NCBI RefSeq assembly: GCF_900102675.1
Contig: NZ_FMYX01000003.1
Span: 434,001-498,000 of the forward strand
DNA from: Pseudomonas guariconensis
GTDB lineage: Bacteria > Pseudomonadota > Gammaproteobacteria > Pseudomonadales > Pseudomonadaceae
Direction of reading: 5' to 3'
DNA: 64,000 nt
Within the stretch, counting starts at the first letter, position 1. Every line of letters begins with the position of its first letter. Of the stretch, positions 42,969-51,578 are shown one piece after another. The notes below the pieces were generated by a model. That model was not told the origin of the DNA. It saw nothing but the letters and a program-made list of their open reading frames with translations, and did not search any database. Made by a program: the position numbers and the translations under genes.

Positions 42969-43964
42969 ATGGCTGAAATCAGTATTTTCGAAGACAACGC
43001 GTTTACCGTCCCGGCGCTTACGGCGGCAATCAACGAACAGCCGTTCGTGCCAGGACGGCTGGCGGAGCTTGGGCTGTTTGAAGAGGAGGGCGTTAACTCG
43101 GTGGTCGTCCAGATCGAAAAGGACGGCGATACCCTGGCGTTGGTGCCTGCAGGCGAGCGCGGCACGTCTGGGCTGGTAGTCGGTGGCAGCAAGCGGATCC
43201 TGCTGCCCTTCAACACTGTCCACCTGCCGCAACGTTTCTCTATCCATGCGGATGAAATCCAGGGCATCCGTGCGTTTGGTGAGCAAACCGAACTGCAGGC
43301 AGTGCAGGACGTCGTTAACAAACGGCTGGCAAAGGCGCGCCGCCAGCTGGACGCTACCCACGAATTCCACCGTATGGGTGCTTTGAGTGGCTATGTACTG
43401 GATGCGGATGGCAGCACGGTGCTGCTCGATGTGTATGCCCGCTTTGGCCTGCAGGCCATCGTCATCCCGATGGAGCTGTCCAACCCGGACACCAAAGTGC
43501 GGGTGAAGTGTGTAGACGCCTTGGACGCGCAAGAGGAAGCGCTGGGTGCGACTACCACCTCGGGGGCGCGAGCCTTCTGCGGCAAGAACTTCTGGCGCGA
43601 TCTGATCGAGCACAGAAGCGTCGTGAAAACCTACGAAGGTACCCAGTATGCCTCGGCGCTCCGCGCCGACGGCCGCGAGTCCTTCGAGTTCGGCGGCATC
43701 ACCTGGGAGCGCTATCGCGGCAAAGTGGGCAGCGTTTCGTTTGTGCACGACGACGAAGCGCGCCTGGTACCGGAAGGGGTGCCGGGCCTGTGCATCACCC
43801 GCTTTGCCCCGGCCGACTACATGGACACGGTCAACACCGAGGGGCTGCCGTACTACAGTCAGCTGGAAATGATGCCTTTCAAGAAGGGCGTAGCCGGTGA
43901 GGCGCAGTCGAACCCGCTGCACCTGGTGACCCGTCCCCGCGCAATTATCCGTCTGACGCGCTGA
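42969..43964 (+). CDS. Major capsid protein, lambda gpE family (331 aa)
   Basis: Builds the icosahedral shell. The sequence has the gpE-type opening MAEISIFEDNAFTVPALTAA, a long helix QAVQDVVNKRLAKARRQLDA and the C-terminal ADYMDTVNTEGLPYYSQLEM that is strongly conserved in the family. The ATG at 42969 follows a strong TGGAG site and the hairpin cassette, as expected for the most abundant late protein. The frame is open 33 bases upstream, but through the hairpin. Confidence 0.94.
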   Translation: MAEISIFEDNAFTVPALTAAINEQPFVPGRLAELGLFEEEGVNSVVVQIEKDGDTLALVPAGERGTSGLVVGGSKRILLPFNTVHLPQRFSIHADEIQGIRAFGEQTELQAVQDVVNKRLAKARRQLDATHEFHRMGALSGYVLDADGSTVLLDVYARFGLQAIVIPMELSNPDTKVRVKCVDALDAQEEALGATTTSGARAFCGKNFWRDLIEHRSVVKTYEGTQYASALRADGRESFEFGGITWERYRGKVGSVSFVHDDEARLVPEGVPGLCITRFAPADYMDTVNTEGLPYYSQLEMMPFKKGVAGEAQSNPLHLVTRPRAIIRLTR

Positions 43965-43966
43965 CC

Positions 43967-44323
43967 ATGGCCTTCCGGGATCTGATCGACGACGTCGACG
44001 ACACGGTGTTTGAAGTCCTGGGCGATCTTGCGCTGATCGAGGGCCGTGAGGTGTCGGGCATGTTCTCGGCGCTCTGGCTCCAGCCCAAGCTCGGCCAGAC
44101 CCGGACGGCTTTGCGTGAGCCGCACCTGGTCATCCGTGTCGTTGATAACGTCGGCATTGAAACCAAGCAGGAGGTCGTCATCGATCTACCGGCAGAAGAC
44201 GGTGGAGGTGCCTACCTGATCACCGGCATCGAGCCAGGCGGAGACGGTCTTGTAACGCTGGTGCTGAGGAAAAAAGCATGTCTGTCGGGAGCTATCACAA
44301 GCAATCGGCAAACGGTCGGTTGA
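43967..44323 (+). CDS. Head-tail joining protein gpFII-like (118 aa)
   Basis: Begins MAFRDLIDDVDDTVFEVLGD, then beta-rich AYLITGIEPGGDGLVTLVLR, matching the lambda-type FII head-tail joining family by length, order and fold pattern. It should complete the head-neck for tail attachment. Its end overlaps the gpZ-like gene by 46 bases. Identification is by resemblance. Confidence 0.75.
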   Translation: MAFRDLIDDVDDTVFEVLGDLALIEGREVSGMFSALWLQPKLGQTRTALREPHLVIRVVDNVGIETKQEVVIDLPAEDGGGAYLITGIEPGGDGLVTLVLRKKACLSGAITSNRQTVG

Positions 44324-44940
44324 TCTCACTGCGAGCCGATCCGCAGGACGTTGAAGGGTTCCAGTCGTTCGTCCAGCTGGTACCCAAGGCGGTCGCAAAT
44401 GCCCAGCGAAGGGCCATCAACAAAACGCTGCGTTGGCTGCGCACCCATATTGCCCGCGATGTAGGCCGGCAGGAGCGTATCGCCATCGCAGCGGTGCGGG
44501 ATCGCCTGAAAGCCTACCCCGTGTCCAGCAATGGGCAGGGGCGGCTCTGGTTCGGTATCAACCCCATCGAGGCCAGCCGGGCCGGCCGGCCTCGCCAATC
44601 CCGCTCCGGTGTCTCCGTGGCTGGCCGGCGTTACCAGGGCGCTTTCTACAAGCGCGTTTATGGCGGTAAGCCCGATATCTGGATTCGCACGGCCAGCAAG
44701 CACTTTGATGCTGACGACTATCCCGACAGTGATGTCTCGGGTGGCGGTGGTGCCAGCTCTGGTTGGATCTCAGAGAACGACAGTCGCTTCCCGCTGGCCA
44801 AGGCGAAGATCTCCCTGGATGACGTTCGGCCGCACTTTGAGGCCTGGGTCGAGCGTGCCCATGCCCGGTTGCTGGAGATCGTGGAGCAAGAGTTGAACTT
44901 TGAGCTGCAGAAGTTCTTACGGAGAACAGGCAATGGATGA
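44278..44940 (+). CDS. Minor tail protein Z-like (220 aa)
   Basis: Begins MSVGSYHKQSANGRLISLRA at an ATG inside the previous gene. Helical segment KAVANAQRRAINKTLRWLRT and GRRYQGAFYKRVYGGKPDIW are typical of gpZ-type tail terminator/neck proteins. The ending HARLLEIVEQELNFELQKFL is helical. In lambda gpZ acts in tail completion. Stop overlaps the next start. Confidence 0.8.
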   Translation: MSVGSYHKQSANGRLISLRADPQDVEGFQSFVQLVPKAVANAQRRAINKTLRWLRTHIARDVGRQERIAIAAVRDRLKAYPVSSNGQGRLWFGINPIEASRAGRPRQSRSGVSVAGRRYQGAFYKRVYGGKPDIWIRTASKHFDADDYPDSDVSGGGGASSGWISENDSRFPLAKAKISLDDVRPHFEAWVERAHARLLEIVEQELNFELQKFLRRTGNG

Positions 44941-45433
44941 TGATCCGATTCCTCTCGGTCAGGTGTACGCCGCCATTGAGGGGCATATAAAGGAAGCGAT
45001 ACCCGGCCTGGTCTATGTTGGCACCATGCCAGAAGGTCGGGTGTGTATCGATCCACCCGCTGTGGTGCTCGAGCTGGTGGGCTTCGAGGATGCGGACAAG
45101 GACCCCGGAACGGGCGAGGTTGCAGTGGATGCGCGGTTCGAGGCCCGCGTCATCGTTGGTCAAGAAGAGGAAAACTGCACGCACGTCGCGGCCTTCGTTG
45201 CGGCTCAGATCGCGGTTCTCCTGCGTATGCAGTCTTGGGGCCTGCCAGTTGAGTTCGCTCAATTCGTGCGGGCCGAGCGCGATTGGACCCGCCCCGACCT
45301 GGACAACTTCGTGGTCTGGGTCGTCGAGTGGACCCAGATCCTCTACCTCGGCCAGGAAGAATGGCCGTGGCCCGGCATGCTGCCCGCTGACCTGGAGCTG
45401 CCCGCTGACATGGAAGTCGAGGTGCTGCCATGA
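44933..45433 (+). CDS. Probable tail-completion or neck protein (166 aa)
   Basis: Begins MDDDPIPLGQVYAAIEGHIK; the core (ARVIVGQEEENCTHVAAFVAAQ) is alternating beta and helical, similar in size and place to tail terminator proteins between Z and V in mosaic phages. The family is not certain; gpR/gpU-like or Mu gp37-like tail completion is possible. Overlaps gpZ by 8 bases and gpV by 4. It lies exactly at the join between the lambda-like and P2-like modules. Confidence 0.6.
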   Translation: MDDDPIPLGQVYAAIEGHIKEAIPGLVYVGTMPEGRVCIDPPAVVLELVGFEDADKDPGTGEVAVDARFEARVIVGQEEENCTHVAAFVAAQIAVLLRMQSWGLPVEFAQFVRAERDWTRPDLDNFVVWVVEWTQILYLGQEEWPWPGMLPADLELPADMEVEVLP

Positions 45434-46011
45434 GCTACGCCTCTGCTGAGCATGACCGCATGATCGCCGGCTTGATTATCCCGTGTCGCGTTGTGGCGGT
45501 GGATCTCGCCGCCGCGATGGTGCGGGTGTCGGACGGTGGCGACTGGACCAGTGCCTGGGTCCGCTGGCACAGCCAGGGAGCTGGCAAGGCCCGCCACTGG
45601 CGAGCGCCGAGCCTGGGCGAGCAGGGCGTGTTGTTCAGTCCCAGCGGCAACCCCGCGCAGGGCACCTTCGTGCCGGGACTGTATGGCAATGCCGGCAGCC
45701 AGCCTGACAACCGTGACCACGTCGAGGTCTGGCGTTTCGACGACGGCGGGTCGCTGCTGTACGACTGGGAGGCCAAGCGCTATCAGATCACGCTGCCCAG
45801 CGGCACGGTGGAGATCACGGTGGGCGGCACGGTGGCCACGCTCACTGACGACGCGATCACTGCCGTGACCACGTCCGCAATCATCCAGGCGGCCACCATC
45901 ACACTGGAGGGTCAGGTACAGATCAACGGCCCGCTGACGGTGACCGGCGACATCAATGGCGGAGGCCGAATCATCGACACGTCCGGAAACACGGCCAACC
46001 ACAAACACTGA
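45430..46011 (+). CDS. Baseplate spike protein gpV (193 aa)
   Basis: P2 V-like: an N-terminal OB-fold part (RVVAVDLAAAMVRVSDGGDW), the segment ARHWRAPSLGEQGVLFSPSG and a C-terminal beta-helix with threonine-rich repeats (TVEITVGGTVATLTDDAITA) ending in HKH, which binds iron at the tip. The trimer pierces the outer membrane. ATG overlaps the previous stop by 4 bases. First gene of the contractile-tail module. Confidence 0.92.
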   Translation: MSYASAEHDRMIAGLIIPCRVVAVDLAAAMVRVSDGGDWTSAWVRWHSQGAGKARHWRAPSLGEQGVLFSPSGNPAQGTFVPGLYGNAGSQPDNRDHVEVWRFDDGGSLLYDWEAKRYQITLPSGTVEITVGGTVATLTDDAITAVTTSAIIQAATITLEGQVQINGPLTVTGDINGGGRIIDTSGNTANHKH

Positions 46012-46014
46012 ACC

Positions 46015-46038
46015 AAGCCCGCAATCGCGGGCTTTTTT
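46015..46038 (+). terminator. Intrinsic terminator-like hairpin after gpV
   Basis: AAGCCCGC-AATC-GCGGGCTT followed by a T-tract, inside the late operon 4 bases after the gpV stop. It must be read through (for example by Q-modified polymerase) for the rest of the tail genes to be made. Confidence 0.8.
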
Positions 46039-46056
46039 ATGCCTGGAGCACACAGC

Positions 46057-46281
46057 ATGGCCAAGCCAGAACAAGACGCCCCCGAGGCGGGGCAGGCGGT
46101 CGAGTCGGTACCGGTAAAACCGATCACGTTCTATGACAAGCAGTACGCCTCGCGCACGTTGATCCTGCCGGATCGCCGGCAAGTGAGCGTGGAGCGTCGG
46201 CGGGTGACGGTCGAGGCTGACGATACGGTCGCCGTTGCATTCTTCCGTAAGCGCAACGACTTCGAGCATCTGCAGGAGTAA
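46057..46281 (+). CDS. Small phage protein between gpV and gpW baseplate genes (74 aa)
   Basis: MAKPEQDAPEAGQAVESVPV then ITFYDKQYASRTLILPDRRQ. A conserved short gene at this place is usual in Pseudomonas P2-like phages and R-pyocin relatives. ATG 46057 follows CCTGGAG. No function known to me. Confidence 0.6.
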   Translation: MAKPEQDAPEAGQAVESVPVKPITFYDKQYASRTLILPDRRQVSVERRRVTVEADDTVAVAFFRKRNDFEHLQE

Positions 46282-46287
46282 CTCCCC

Positions 46288-46614
46288 ATGATCGGAATGG
46301 ATCGCCGCACGGGGCAGCCGCTGGCCGGCCAGGAACATCTGCGGCAGTCCATCGAGGACATCCTGACCACGCCCTTGGGCAGTCGCCGCATGCGGCCGGA
46401 GTACGGCAGCAACCTGCGCCGCTACGTCGACCTTCCCGTCAACGAGGGGTGGAAAAGTGCAGTGCAGGCCGAGGTGGCCCGTGCCCTAGGGCGCTGGGAG
46501 CCGCGCTTGAAACTGGAGCGCGTCCTGGTGGTGGCGGTGATCGATGGGCAAATCAGCCTGAAGGTCACCGGTCATTACCTCGGTGACAGCGCGGTGCTGG
46601 AGGTGAGCGCGTGA
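46288..46614 (+). CDS. Baseplate wedge protein gpW, gp25 family (108 aa)
   Basis: IGMDRRTGQPLAGQEHLRQS then ILTTPLGSRRMRPEYGSNLR is the gp25-like lysozyme-fold signature (with PxGxR and YGS). The product is part of the contractile-tail baseplate. GTG of gpJ overlaps its stop by 4 bases. Confidence 0.92.
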   Translation: MIGMDRRTGQPLAGQEHLRQSIEDILTTPLGSRRMRPEYGSNLRRYVDLPVNEGWKSAVQAEVARALGRWEPRLKLERVLVVAVIDGQISLKVTGHYLGDSAVLEVSA

Positions 46615-47489
46615 CAATGGATCTTTCCCAACTGCCAGCGCCGCAGGTGCTGGAGGACTTGGACTACGAGTCGGTGTACCAGGCCGATCTCGAGACGTTC
46701 CGCGACTTCATGGGTGACAACTGGGATGCGGTGCTGGAGAGCGATCCGGTGACCAAGCTGCTAGAGGTCGGCGCGTACCGCAAGGTGCTGAACCGCGCAC
46801 GGATCAACGACGCGGCCAAAGCCTTGTTGCTGGCCTACGCCTCGGGCAGCGACCTCGATCAGTTGGCCGCCAACGTGTCGCTGCAGCGCCTGGTCATCCA
46901 GGCCGAAGATCTGCAGGCGGTTCCGCCAGTGCCGGCTGTGCTGGAAGCTGACGACGCCCTGCGCGAGCGGGTGCAGTTGGTCTACGAGGGGCTTACCACG
47001 GCAGGTCCCCGTAACAGCTACATCTTGCACGCACGCAACGCCTCGGGCCTGGTTGCTGACGCCACGGCGGAAAGCCCGGCCCCGGCCGAGGTGGTGGTGA
47101 CGGTGCTTGGTCTGGACGGTGACGGCGCGGCGCCGCCCGAGCTGCTGGAGACGGTGCGGCAGTACCTCAATGATGACGACGTTCGCCCGGTGGCGGATCG
47201 CGTCACGGTTCAGTCGGCGGAGATCCTGCCGTACCGCATCGACGCGGCGGTGTACATGGCTGGCACCGGCCCGGAGAACGAGGCGTTACTGGCCGAGTGT
47301 GAGCGCCGCTTGACGGCCTGGATCAATCCGCGTCGTCGTCTCGGATTGGAGGTGTCCCGCTCGGGCGTCGACGCTCAGTTGCACATCAGTGGTGTCAGCC
47401 GGGTGGAGCTGGCCGATTGGTCCGACATTCGCCCTACCAAGGCCCAGGCGGCCTGGTGCGAGGGCTTTACTGTGACGCGGGGTGGCTGA
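46611..47489 (+). CDS. Baseplate wedge protein gpJ (292 aa)
   Basis: P2 J-family: LEVGAYRKVLNRARINDAAK and LLAYASGSDLDQLAANVSLQ are the family marks, then RERVQLVYEGLTTAGPRNSY. It forms the baseplate arms. The GTG at 46611 lies 7 bases after GGAGG, better than the ATG at 46617. Confidence 0.93.
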   Translation: MTMDLSQLPAPQVLEDLDYESVYQADLETFRDFMGDNWDAVLESDPVTKLLEVGAYRKVLNRARINDAAKALLLAYASGSDLDQLAANVSLQRLVIQAEDLQAVPPVPAVLEADDALRERVQLVYEGLTTAGPRNSYILHARNASGLVADATAESPAPAEVVVTVLGLDGDGAAPPELLETVRQYLNDDDVRPVADRVTVQSAEILPYRIDAAVYMAGTGPENEALLAECERRLTAWINPRRRLGLEVSRSGVDAQLHISGVSRVELADWSDIRPTKAQAAWCEGFTVTRGG

Positions 47490-47490
47490 C

Positions 47491-48102
47491 ATGACAGGTC
47501 TGCTGCCGCTCAACAGTACGCCCCTGGAGCGCGCCCTGGACGCTGCCGCCGCCGAGGATCTGCGGTCGGCCCTGCGCACGCTCTACAACCCGGACACCTG
47601 CCCGCCGCACCTGCTGTACCAGCTCGCTTGGGCCTGGTCGGTCGACCGCTGGGATGACACGTGGTCAGAGGCCACCAAGCGCTCGGTGATCCGCTCGGCG
47701 TTCTTTGTGCACAAGTACAAGGGCACCGTCGGCGCCTTGCGCCGCGTGGTCGAGCCGTTCGGCTACCTCATCGAGATTATCGAATGGTTCGAGCTGACGC
47801 CGCCCGGCGTGCCGGGCACCTTCGCGCTCAAGGTCGGCGTCGCTGACGAAGGGATCAGCGAGGAAACCTACCTAGAACTGACGCGGCTGATCGATGACGC
47901 CAAGCCCGTCAGCCGGCATCTGATCGGCCTGGACATCAGCCTGGAAACCCGCGTGCCGGCCTATCAGGCCGTGCCTGTGTTCGAGGGCGAGCTGCTGGAG
48001 GTCTTCCCGTGGGAGTCCGCCGACATCGATGTCAGCGTGGGCGCTCATAACCGCCTGACTGATCACACACTAGAAACCCTGGACGTATACCTAAATGGCT
48101 AA
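47491..48102 (+). CDS. Tail protein gpI (203 aa)
   Basis: P2 I-family: RTLYNPDTCPPHLLYQLAWA, WSVDRWDDTWSEATKRSVIR, and FVHKYKGTVGALRRVVEPFG. It joins the baseplate to the tail fibre. ATG at 47491 directly after the gpJ stop; the stop overlaps the fibre gene by 8 bases. Confidence 0.92.
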   Translation: MTGLLPLNSTPLERALDAAAAEDLRSALRTLYNPDTCPPHLLYQLAWAWSVDRWDDTWSEATKRSVIRSAFFVHKYKGTVGALRRVVEPFGYLIEIIEWFELTPPGVPGTFALKVGVADEGISEETYLELTRLIDDAKPVSRHLIGLDISLETRVPAYQAVPVFEGELLEVFPWESADIDVSVGAHNRLTDHTLETLDVYLNG

Positions 48103-50167
48103 CTCAACCACGCAATTTGGCGGGTTCCTGACCAATGTCGGGATCGCCCAGCAGGCGAACAGCGCTGCCCTGGGTGTGCCCTGGAGCATCACCCACATGT
48201 TGATTGGGGACGGCGGCGGCGACCCGGCGCAGTTCCCTGACCCGGTGCCTAAGCCGACCCAAACCGCCCTGGTGCACCAGGTGCTGCGCGCCCAGCTCAA
48301 CGCGCTGTATCCGTCGCCGGCCGACCCTGCGGTGCTGGTGGCCGAGCTGGTCCTGCCCCCGGAGACGGGCGGCTGGTGGATTCGCGAGCTGGCCCTGGAG
48401 GATGCAAACGGCAATTTCGTTGCCGTGGCCAGCCCTGCGCCCAGCTACAAGCCGCTGCTGGTCCAGGGCTCGGGCCGCACGCAAACCATCCGCATGCACG
48501 TCGTGTTCGGCAACGTGGCGAACATCACGTTGAAGATCGATCCGAGCATTGTCCTGGCGACTCGCGAGTACGTGGACAAGGCGCGGGAAGCGGCCGAGCT
48601 GTACGCCCGCAACCAGCTCAAGGCCCACACTGACGCGGCGAACCCGCACCCGCAATACCTGTTGCGCTCGGCAGTGGCCAAGGACTCGGGGCCGCTGGCC
48701 TGGTTGGGCGATGCGGTCGGTACGGCCAACGCCCTGACCCTGACCCTCAAGCATGCCGAGGCCACGCTGATGGCCTACGCGGCGGGGCAGCGTTTCCAGT
48801 TCAAGGCGACGGCCAGTAACACCGGCCCGGTGACGGCCAAGATCGGTGCTCTGGCGGCGGTGGCGGTGAAGAAGTCCGAGGGCGGCGGCCTGGTGGATCT
48901 GGTCGGCGGTGACATCCGTGCCGGCGCGCTGTACGACCTGAACTACGACGGGACCTATTTCCAGCTGGGTGGCGGTGTCGGCGCCGGCAAGGCGTTCGAG
49001 CGGTTCTCGTTCGAGGCCTCGGTGGGGCAGGCGGTGTTCCCCGTGCCGCATACCGTGGGCAACGTCATCGTTATGCGTAACGGCCGCGAGGTCAGCGAGT
49101 TTCTGTCGGACGGCCAGGCCGTGACCCTGCAGCAGCCGTGTGACTTTGGCGAGTCGGTGCAGATCCTGGCGTTTAGCTCATTCCAGTCGGCGAACACCTA
49201 TACCAAGGCCGAAGTCGACGCGCTGCTGACCGCCTCGGCAGGACTGCCGGTGGGCACCATGCTGCCGTTTCCCAAGGGCACCGTGCCGCCTGGCTTCCTT
49301 GAGGTCGACGGTAGCCTGCAGAGCGCTGCGGCGTACCCTGACCTGGCGGCGTACCTGGGCACGACGTTCAACACAGGCGGCGAGCCTGCAGGTTACTTCC
49401 GCCTGCCCGAGTCACGTGGCGAGTTCCTGCGTGGCTGGGACCATGGGCGCGGTGTCGATGCCGGCCGGTCCATCGGTTCGATCCAGGGCGATGCAATACG
49501 CAACTTGTCCGGCACCCTGGGCAAGGTCTACCGCCGTGCAGATTCAGGCGAAGCCACTGGCGTTTATGCCAACAGCCTAAAGAGCCCTGGCCAGATCGTC
49601 TCCGGTTCGAACATTGCCGATCAGACGGTCGAGATCAAGTTTGACGCTTCGCTTCAAGTCCCGACAGCGGCAGAGAATCGCCCGCGCAACCTTGCGGTTA
49701 TGTGGTGCGTCAAGGCCTGGAACGCGCCCGTGAATCAGGGGCAGATCGATGTTGCCGCGCTCGCGCCGCTGGCGGCTCAGGCCACTGAAATCAAGCTGGG
49801 TACGGCCAAGGTGGCAACCCAGGACCAGCTGAAGGCCGGAGCGGCTGACGACGTGATCGTTACCCCCAAGAAATTGCGCTGGGGGTTCGCGTGGAGCTTC
49901 ACTCCGAACGGCTACATCATTTTCCCCGACTGGCTGATGGGCTTTGTGCTGGTGTGGGGATTCATTGCCGGTGCTGCCGGTGCTCGAAACATCTCATTCC
50001 CTACGGCGTTTCCTACGGAGTGCCTGGGACTGATGTTGACCGGGCAGGCCAACCAAACGGTGGCGGCTGAATACAACGACCAGTGGATCAACTCGTACAC
50101 CAAGGACGGGGCGGTGATCTATGCCGAGTCGACACAAACCGTTCGCTACTTTGGCTTTGGAAACTGA
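48095..50167 (+). CDS. Tail fibre gpH with collar domain (690 aa)
   Basis: Long receptor-binding fibre. The N-terminal 150 residues (IGDGGGDPAQFPDP and LPPETGGWWIRELALEDANG) attach to the baseplate. A tail-collar domain is clear at about 385-450 (LPFPKGTVPPGFLEVDGSLQ). The C-terminal 90 residues, from WGFIAGAAGARNISFP, are similar to the receptor-binding ends of other pseudomonad fibres. Residues 150-385 form the shaft. Followed by its assembly chaperone. Confidence 0.92.
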   Translation: MANSTTQFGGFLTNVGIAQQANSAALGVPWSITHMLIGDGGGDPAQFPDPVPKPTQTALVHQVLRAQLNALYPSPADPAVLVAELVLPPETGGWWIRELALEDANGNFVAVASPAPSYKPLLVQGSGRTQTIRMHVVFGNVANITLKIDPSIVLATREYVDKAREAAELYARNQLKAHTDAANPHPQYLLRSAVAKDSGPLAWLGDAVGTANALTLTLKHAEATLMAYAAGQRFQFKATASNTGPVTAKIGALAAVAVKKSEGGGLVDLVGGDIRAGALYDLNYDGTYFQLGGGVGAGKAFERFSFEASVGQAVFPVPHTVGNVIVMRNGREVSEFLSDGQAVTLQQPCDFGESVQILAFSSFQSANTYTKAEVDALLTASAGLPVGTMLPFPKGTVPPGFLEVDGSLQSAAAYPDLAAYLGTTFNTGGEPAGYFRLPESRGEFLRGWDHGRGVDAGRSIGSIQGDAIRNLSGTLGKVYRRADSGEATGVYANSLKSPGQIVSGSNIADQTVEIKFDASLQVPTAAENRPRNLAVMWCVKAWNAPVNQGQIDVAALAPLAAQATEIKLGTAKVATQDQLKAGAADDVIVTPKKLRWGFAWSFTPNGYIIFPDWLMGFVLVWGFIAGAAGARNISFPTAFPTECLGLMLTGQANQTVAAEYNDQWINSYTKDGAVIYAESTQTVRYFGFGN

Positions 50168-50175
50168 GGGACTTT

Positions 50176-50607
50176 ATGCGCTTCTACAGTCGTTCTACAG
50201 GCAGTACTTATCTGGCGGGAGTGCATCAGGGTATGCCTGATGATGTAGTGCCCATCAGCGAGGAGCGTTTCCTGGCAGTCATTGCGCGCCCCACGCCTGG
50301 CAAGGTCCGAGGTCATGATGACGACGGGTTGCCGGTGTTGCTCGATCCGTCGTTCAGTGCGGATGAATTGGCCGCCGCCGAGCGTACCTGGCGTGACGAA
50401 GCTGTGGCATCAACTGAGTGGCTGGTGAATCGTCACCGCGACGAGCAGGACATGCAGTTGGCCACCACGCTGACCGCCGAGCAGTTCGCGGAACTGCTGG
50501 TGTATCGCCAGGCCCTGCGCGACTGGCCCCAGTCCCAGGCCTTCCCGGACGCCGAGCAGCGCCCCGTGGCGCCGGCCTTCCTGTCCGCCCTGGAGGGCAT
50601 GCAATGA
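50176..50607 (+). CDS. Tail fibre assembly chaperone, copy 1 (143 aa)
   Basis: Begins MRFYSRSTGSTYLAGVHQGM and ends with TLTAEQFAELLVYRQALRDW and the Pro/Val-rich end PVAPAFLSALEGMQ. The C-terminal half is shared with the second chaperone gene. Such proteins fold or attach the fibre encoded just upstream. ATG at 50176. Confidence 0.85.
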   Translation: MRFYSRSTGSTYLAGVHQGMPDDVVPISEERFLAVIARPTPGKVRGHDDDGLPVLLDPSFSADELAAAERTWRDEAVASTEWLVNRHRDEQDMQLATTLTAEQFAELLVYRQALRDWPQSQAFPDAEQRPVAPAFLSALEGMQ

Positions 50608-51578
50608 ATCGAGCAAGCATCATGGCGCTGCTGGACACCGTCCTGTTGCGCTCCTGGCGCATCGGCGTCGATCCGATTGTGGCGTCCACGACGCTGACCG
50701 CCGAACAGCTCGGGCATGTGGTGGTCGACGCCGCGGCAGGCGCTGTTGCAGTCACCCTGCCGAGTGCCAGCGCTGCACTGGGCGGGGTCGAGGTCACGTT
50801 ACGCCGTAAAGACGTCACGGCCAACGTCCTGAGCATCGTGACGGCAGGCGCTGACAAGATCGTCCTGCCCGGCACAGCTGATGGCATTGCCGCCACTGAG
50901 CTGCTTTTCCCAGGCGACTACCTGACCCTGCGCAGCGATGGCGCCGGCAAGTGGTGGTGCGTCGCTCAGGCCCAATTGCCGGCAAGCGTAACGTCCGTCG
51001 TAACCAAGTACGCCGTGGCTGGCGTATACACCTACACCGTTCCGCCCGTCTTTCGATCTGGTCGCCGCCGGGCACGCGTGACGGTTACGGGCGGCGGTGG
51101 TGGTGGTGGGCATAACGAAGGGGCGCTCAATACCACTCGCGCTGAAGGCGGCGGTGGGGGCGGTGGAAGGGGAACTTCCATCCTCGATCTATACGGGGTC
51201 TCCACGGTAACGGTAACCGTAGGTGCCGGTGGCGCGGGCGGAGCCGCTGGAGCGGTAAACGTCGGAGTTTCGGGCGGGGCGTCGTCCTTTGGCATCTACA
51301 TCAGCTCGACGGGCGGTGTGGGTGGCACGCAGCCAAGCGGCGGCATGTCTGGAACCACAACCGGGGATATCGTCCATCTGGTTGCTGCTGCCGGAGCCGG
51401 TACAGATGGAAGCTTGGGCCATGGTGGTGGCTACGGGGCTCCCAGCTATGCAGCCTCGTTCCTGGCTGGGCTGCCAGGCGTAGGCCCTGGGGGTGGTGGT
51501 GCCGGCGGAATTGGCACCAGCGGTACGCGAGGTGGCGGTGCTGGCAAGCCGGGCGAAGTCATTGTGGAGGTGGCGTGA
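50604..51578 (+). CDS. Glycine-rich tail fibre or adhesin tip (324 aa)
   Basis: The N-terminal third (residues about 25-135) has the beta-rich ASTTLTAEQLGHVVVDAAAG and ADKIVLPGTADGIAATELLF. From about residue 145 on, many glycine stretches (TGGGGGGGHNEG, EGGGGGGGRGTS, GAGGAGGAAGA, GPGGGGAGGIGTS) are separated by short variable loops. This poly-glycine layout recalls receptor-binding adhesins with glycine-helix sandwiches, such as gp38 of T-even phages. It could be a second receptor-binding tip. Overlaps the first chaperone by 4 bases, and its own stop overlaps the second chaperone start. Confidence 0.75.
   Translation: MNRASIMALLDTVLLRSWRIGVDPIVASTTLTAEQLGHVVVDAAAGAVAVTLPSASAALGGVEVTLRRKDVTANVLSIVTAGADKIVLPGTADGIAATELLFPGDYLTLRSDGAGKWWCVAQAQLPASVTSVVTKYAVAGVYTYTVPPVFRSGRRRARVTVTGGGGGGGHNEGALNTTRAEGGGGGGGRGTSILDLYGVSTVTVTVGAGGAGGAAGAVNVGVSGGASSFGIYISSTGGVGGTQPSGGMSGTTTGDIVHLVAAAGAGTDGSLGHGGGYGAPSYAASFLAGLPGVGPGGGGAGGIGTSGTRGGGAGKPGEVIVEVA

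Noticed and set aside
50409-50417. ATCAACTGA, resembling part of the repressor operator
   Set aside because: The second half-site GTTGAT is missing and it lies inside the fibre chaperone gene; a chance match.
51080-51560. Dense GGCGGT-type repeats that look like a tandem array
   Set aside because: They encode the glycine stretches of the adhesin-like protein; spacing and sequence are irregular, so this is neither a CRISPR nor a satellite.
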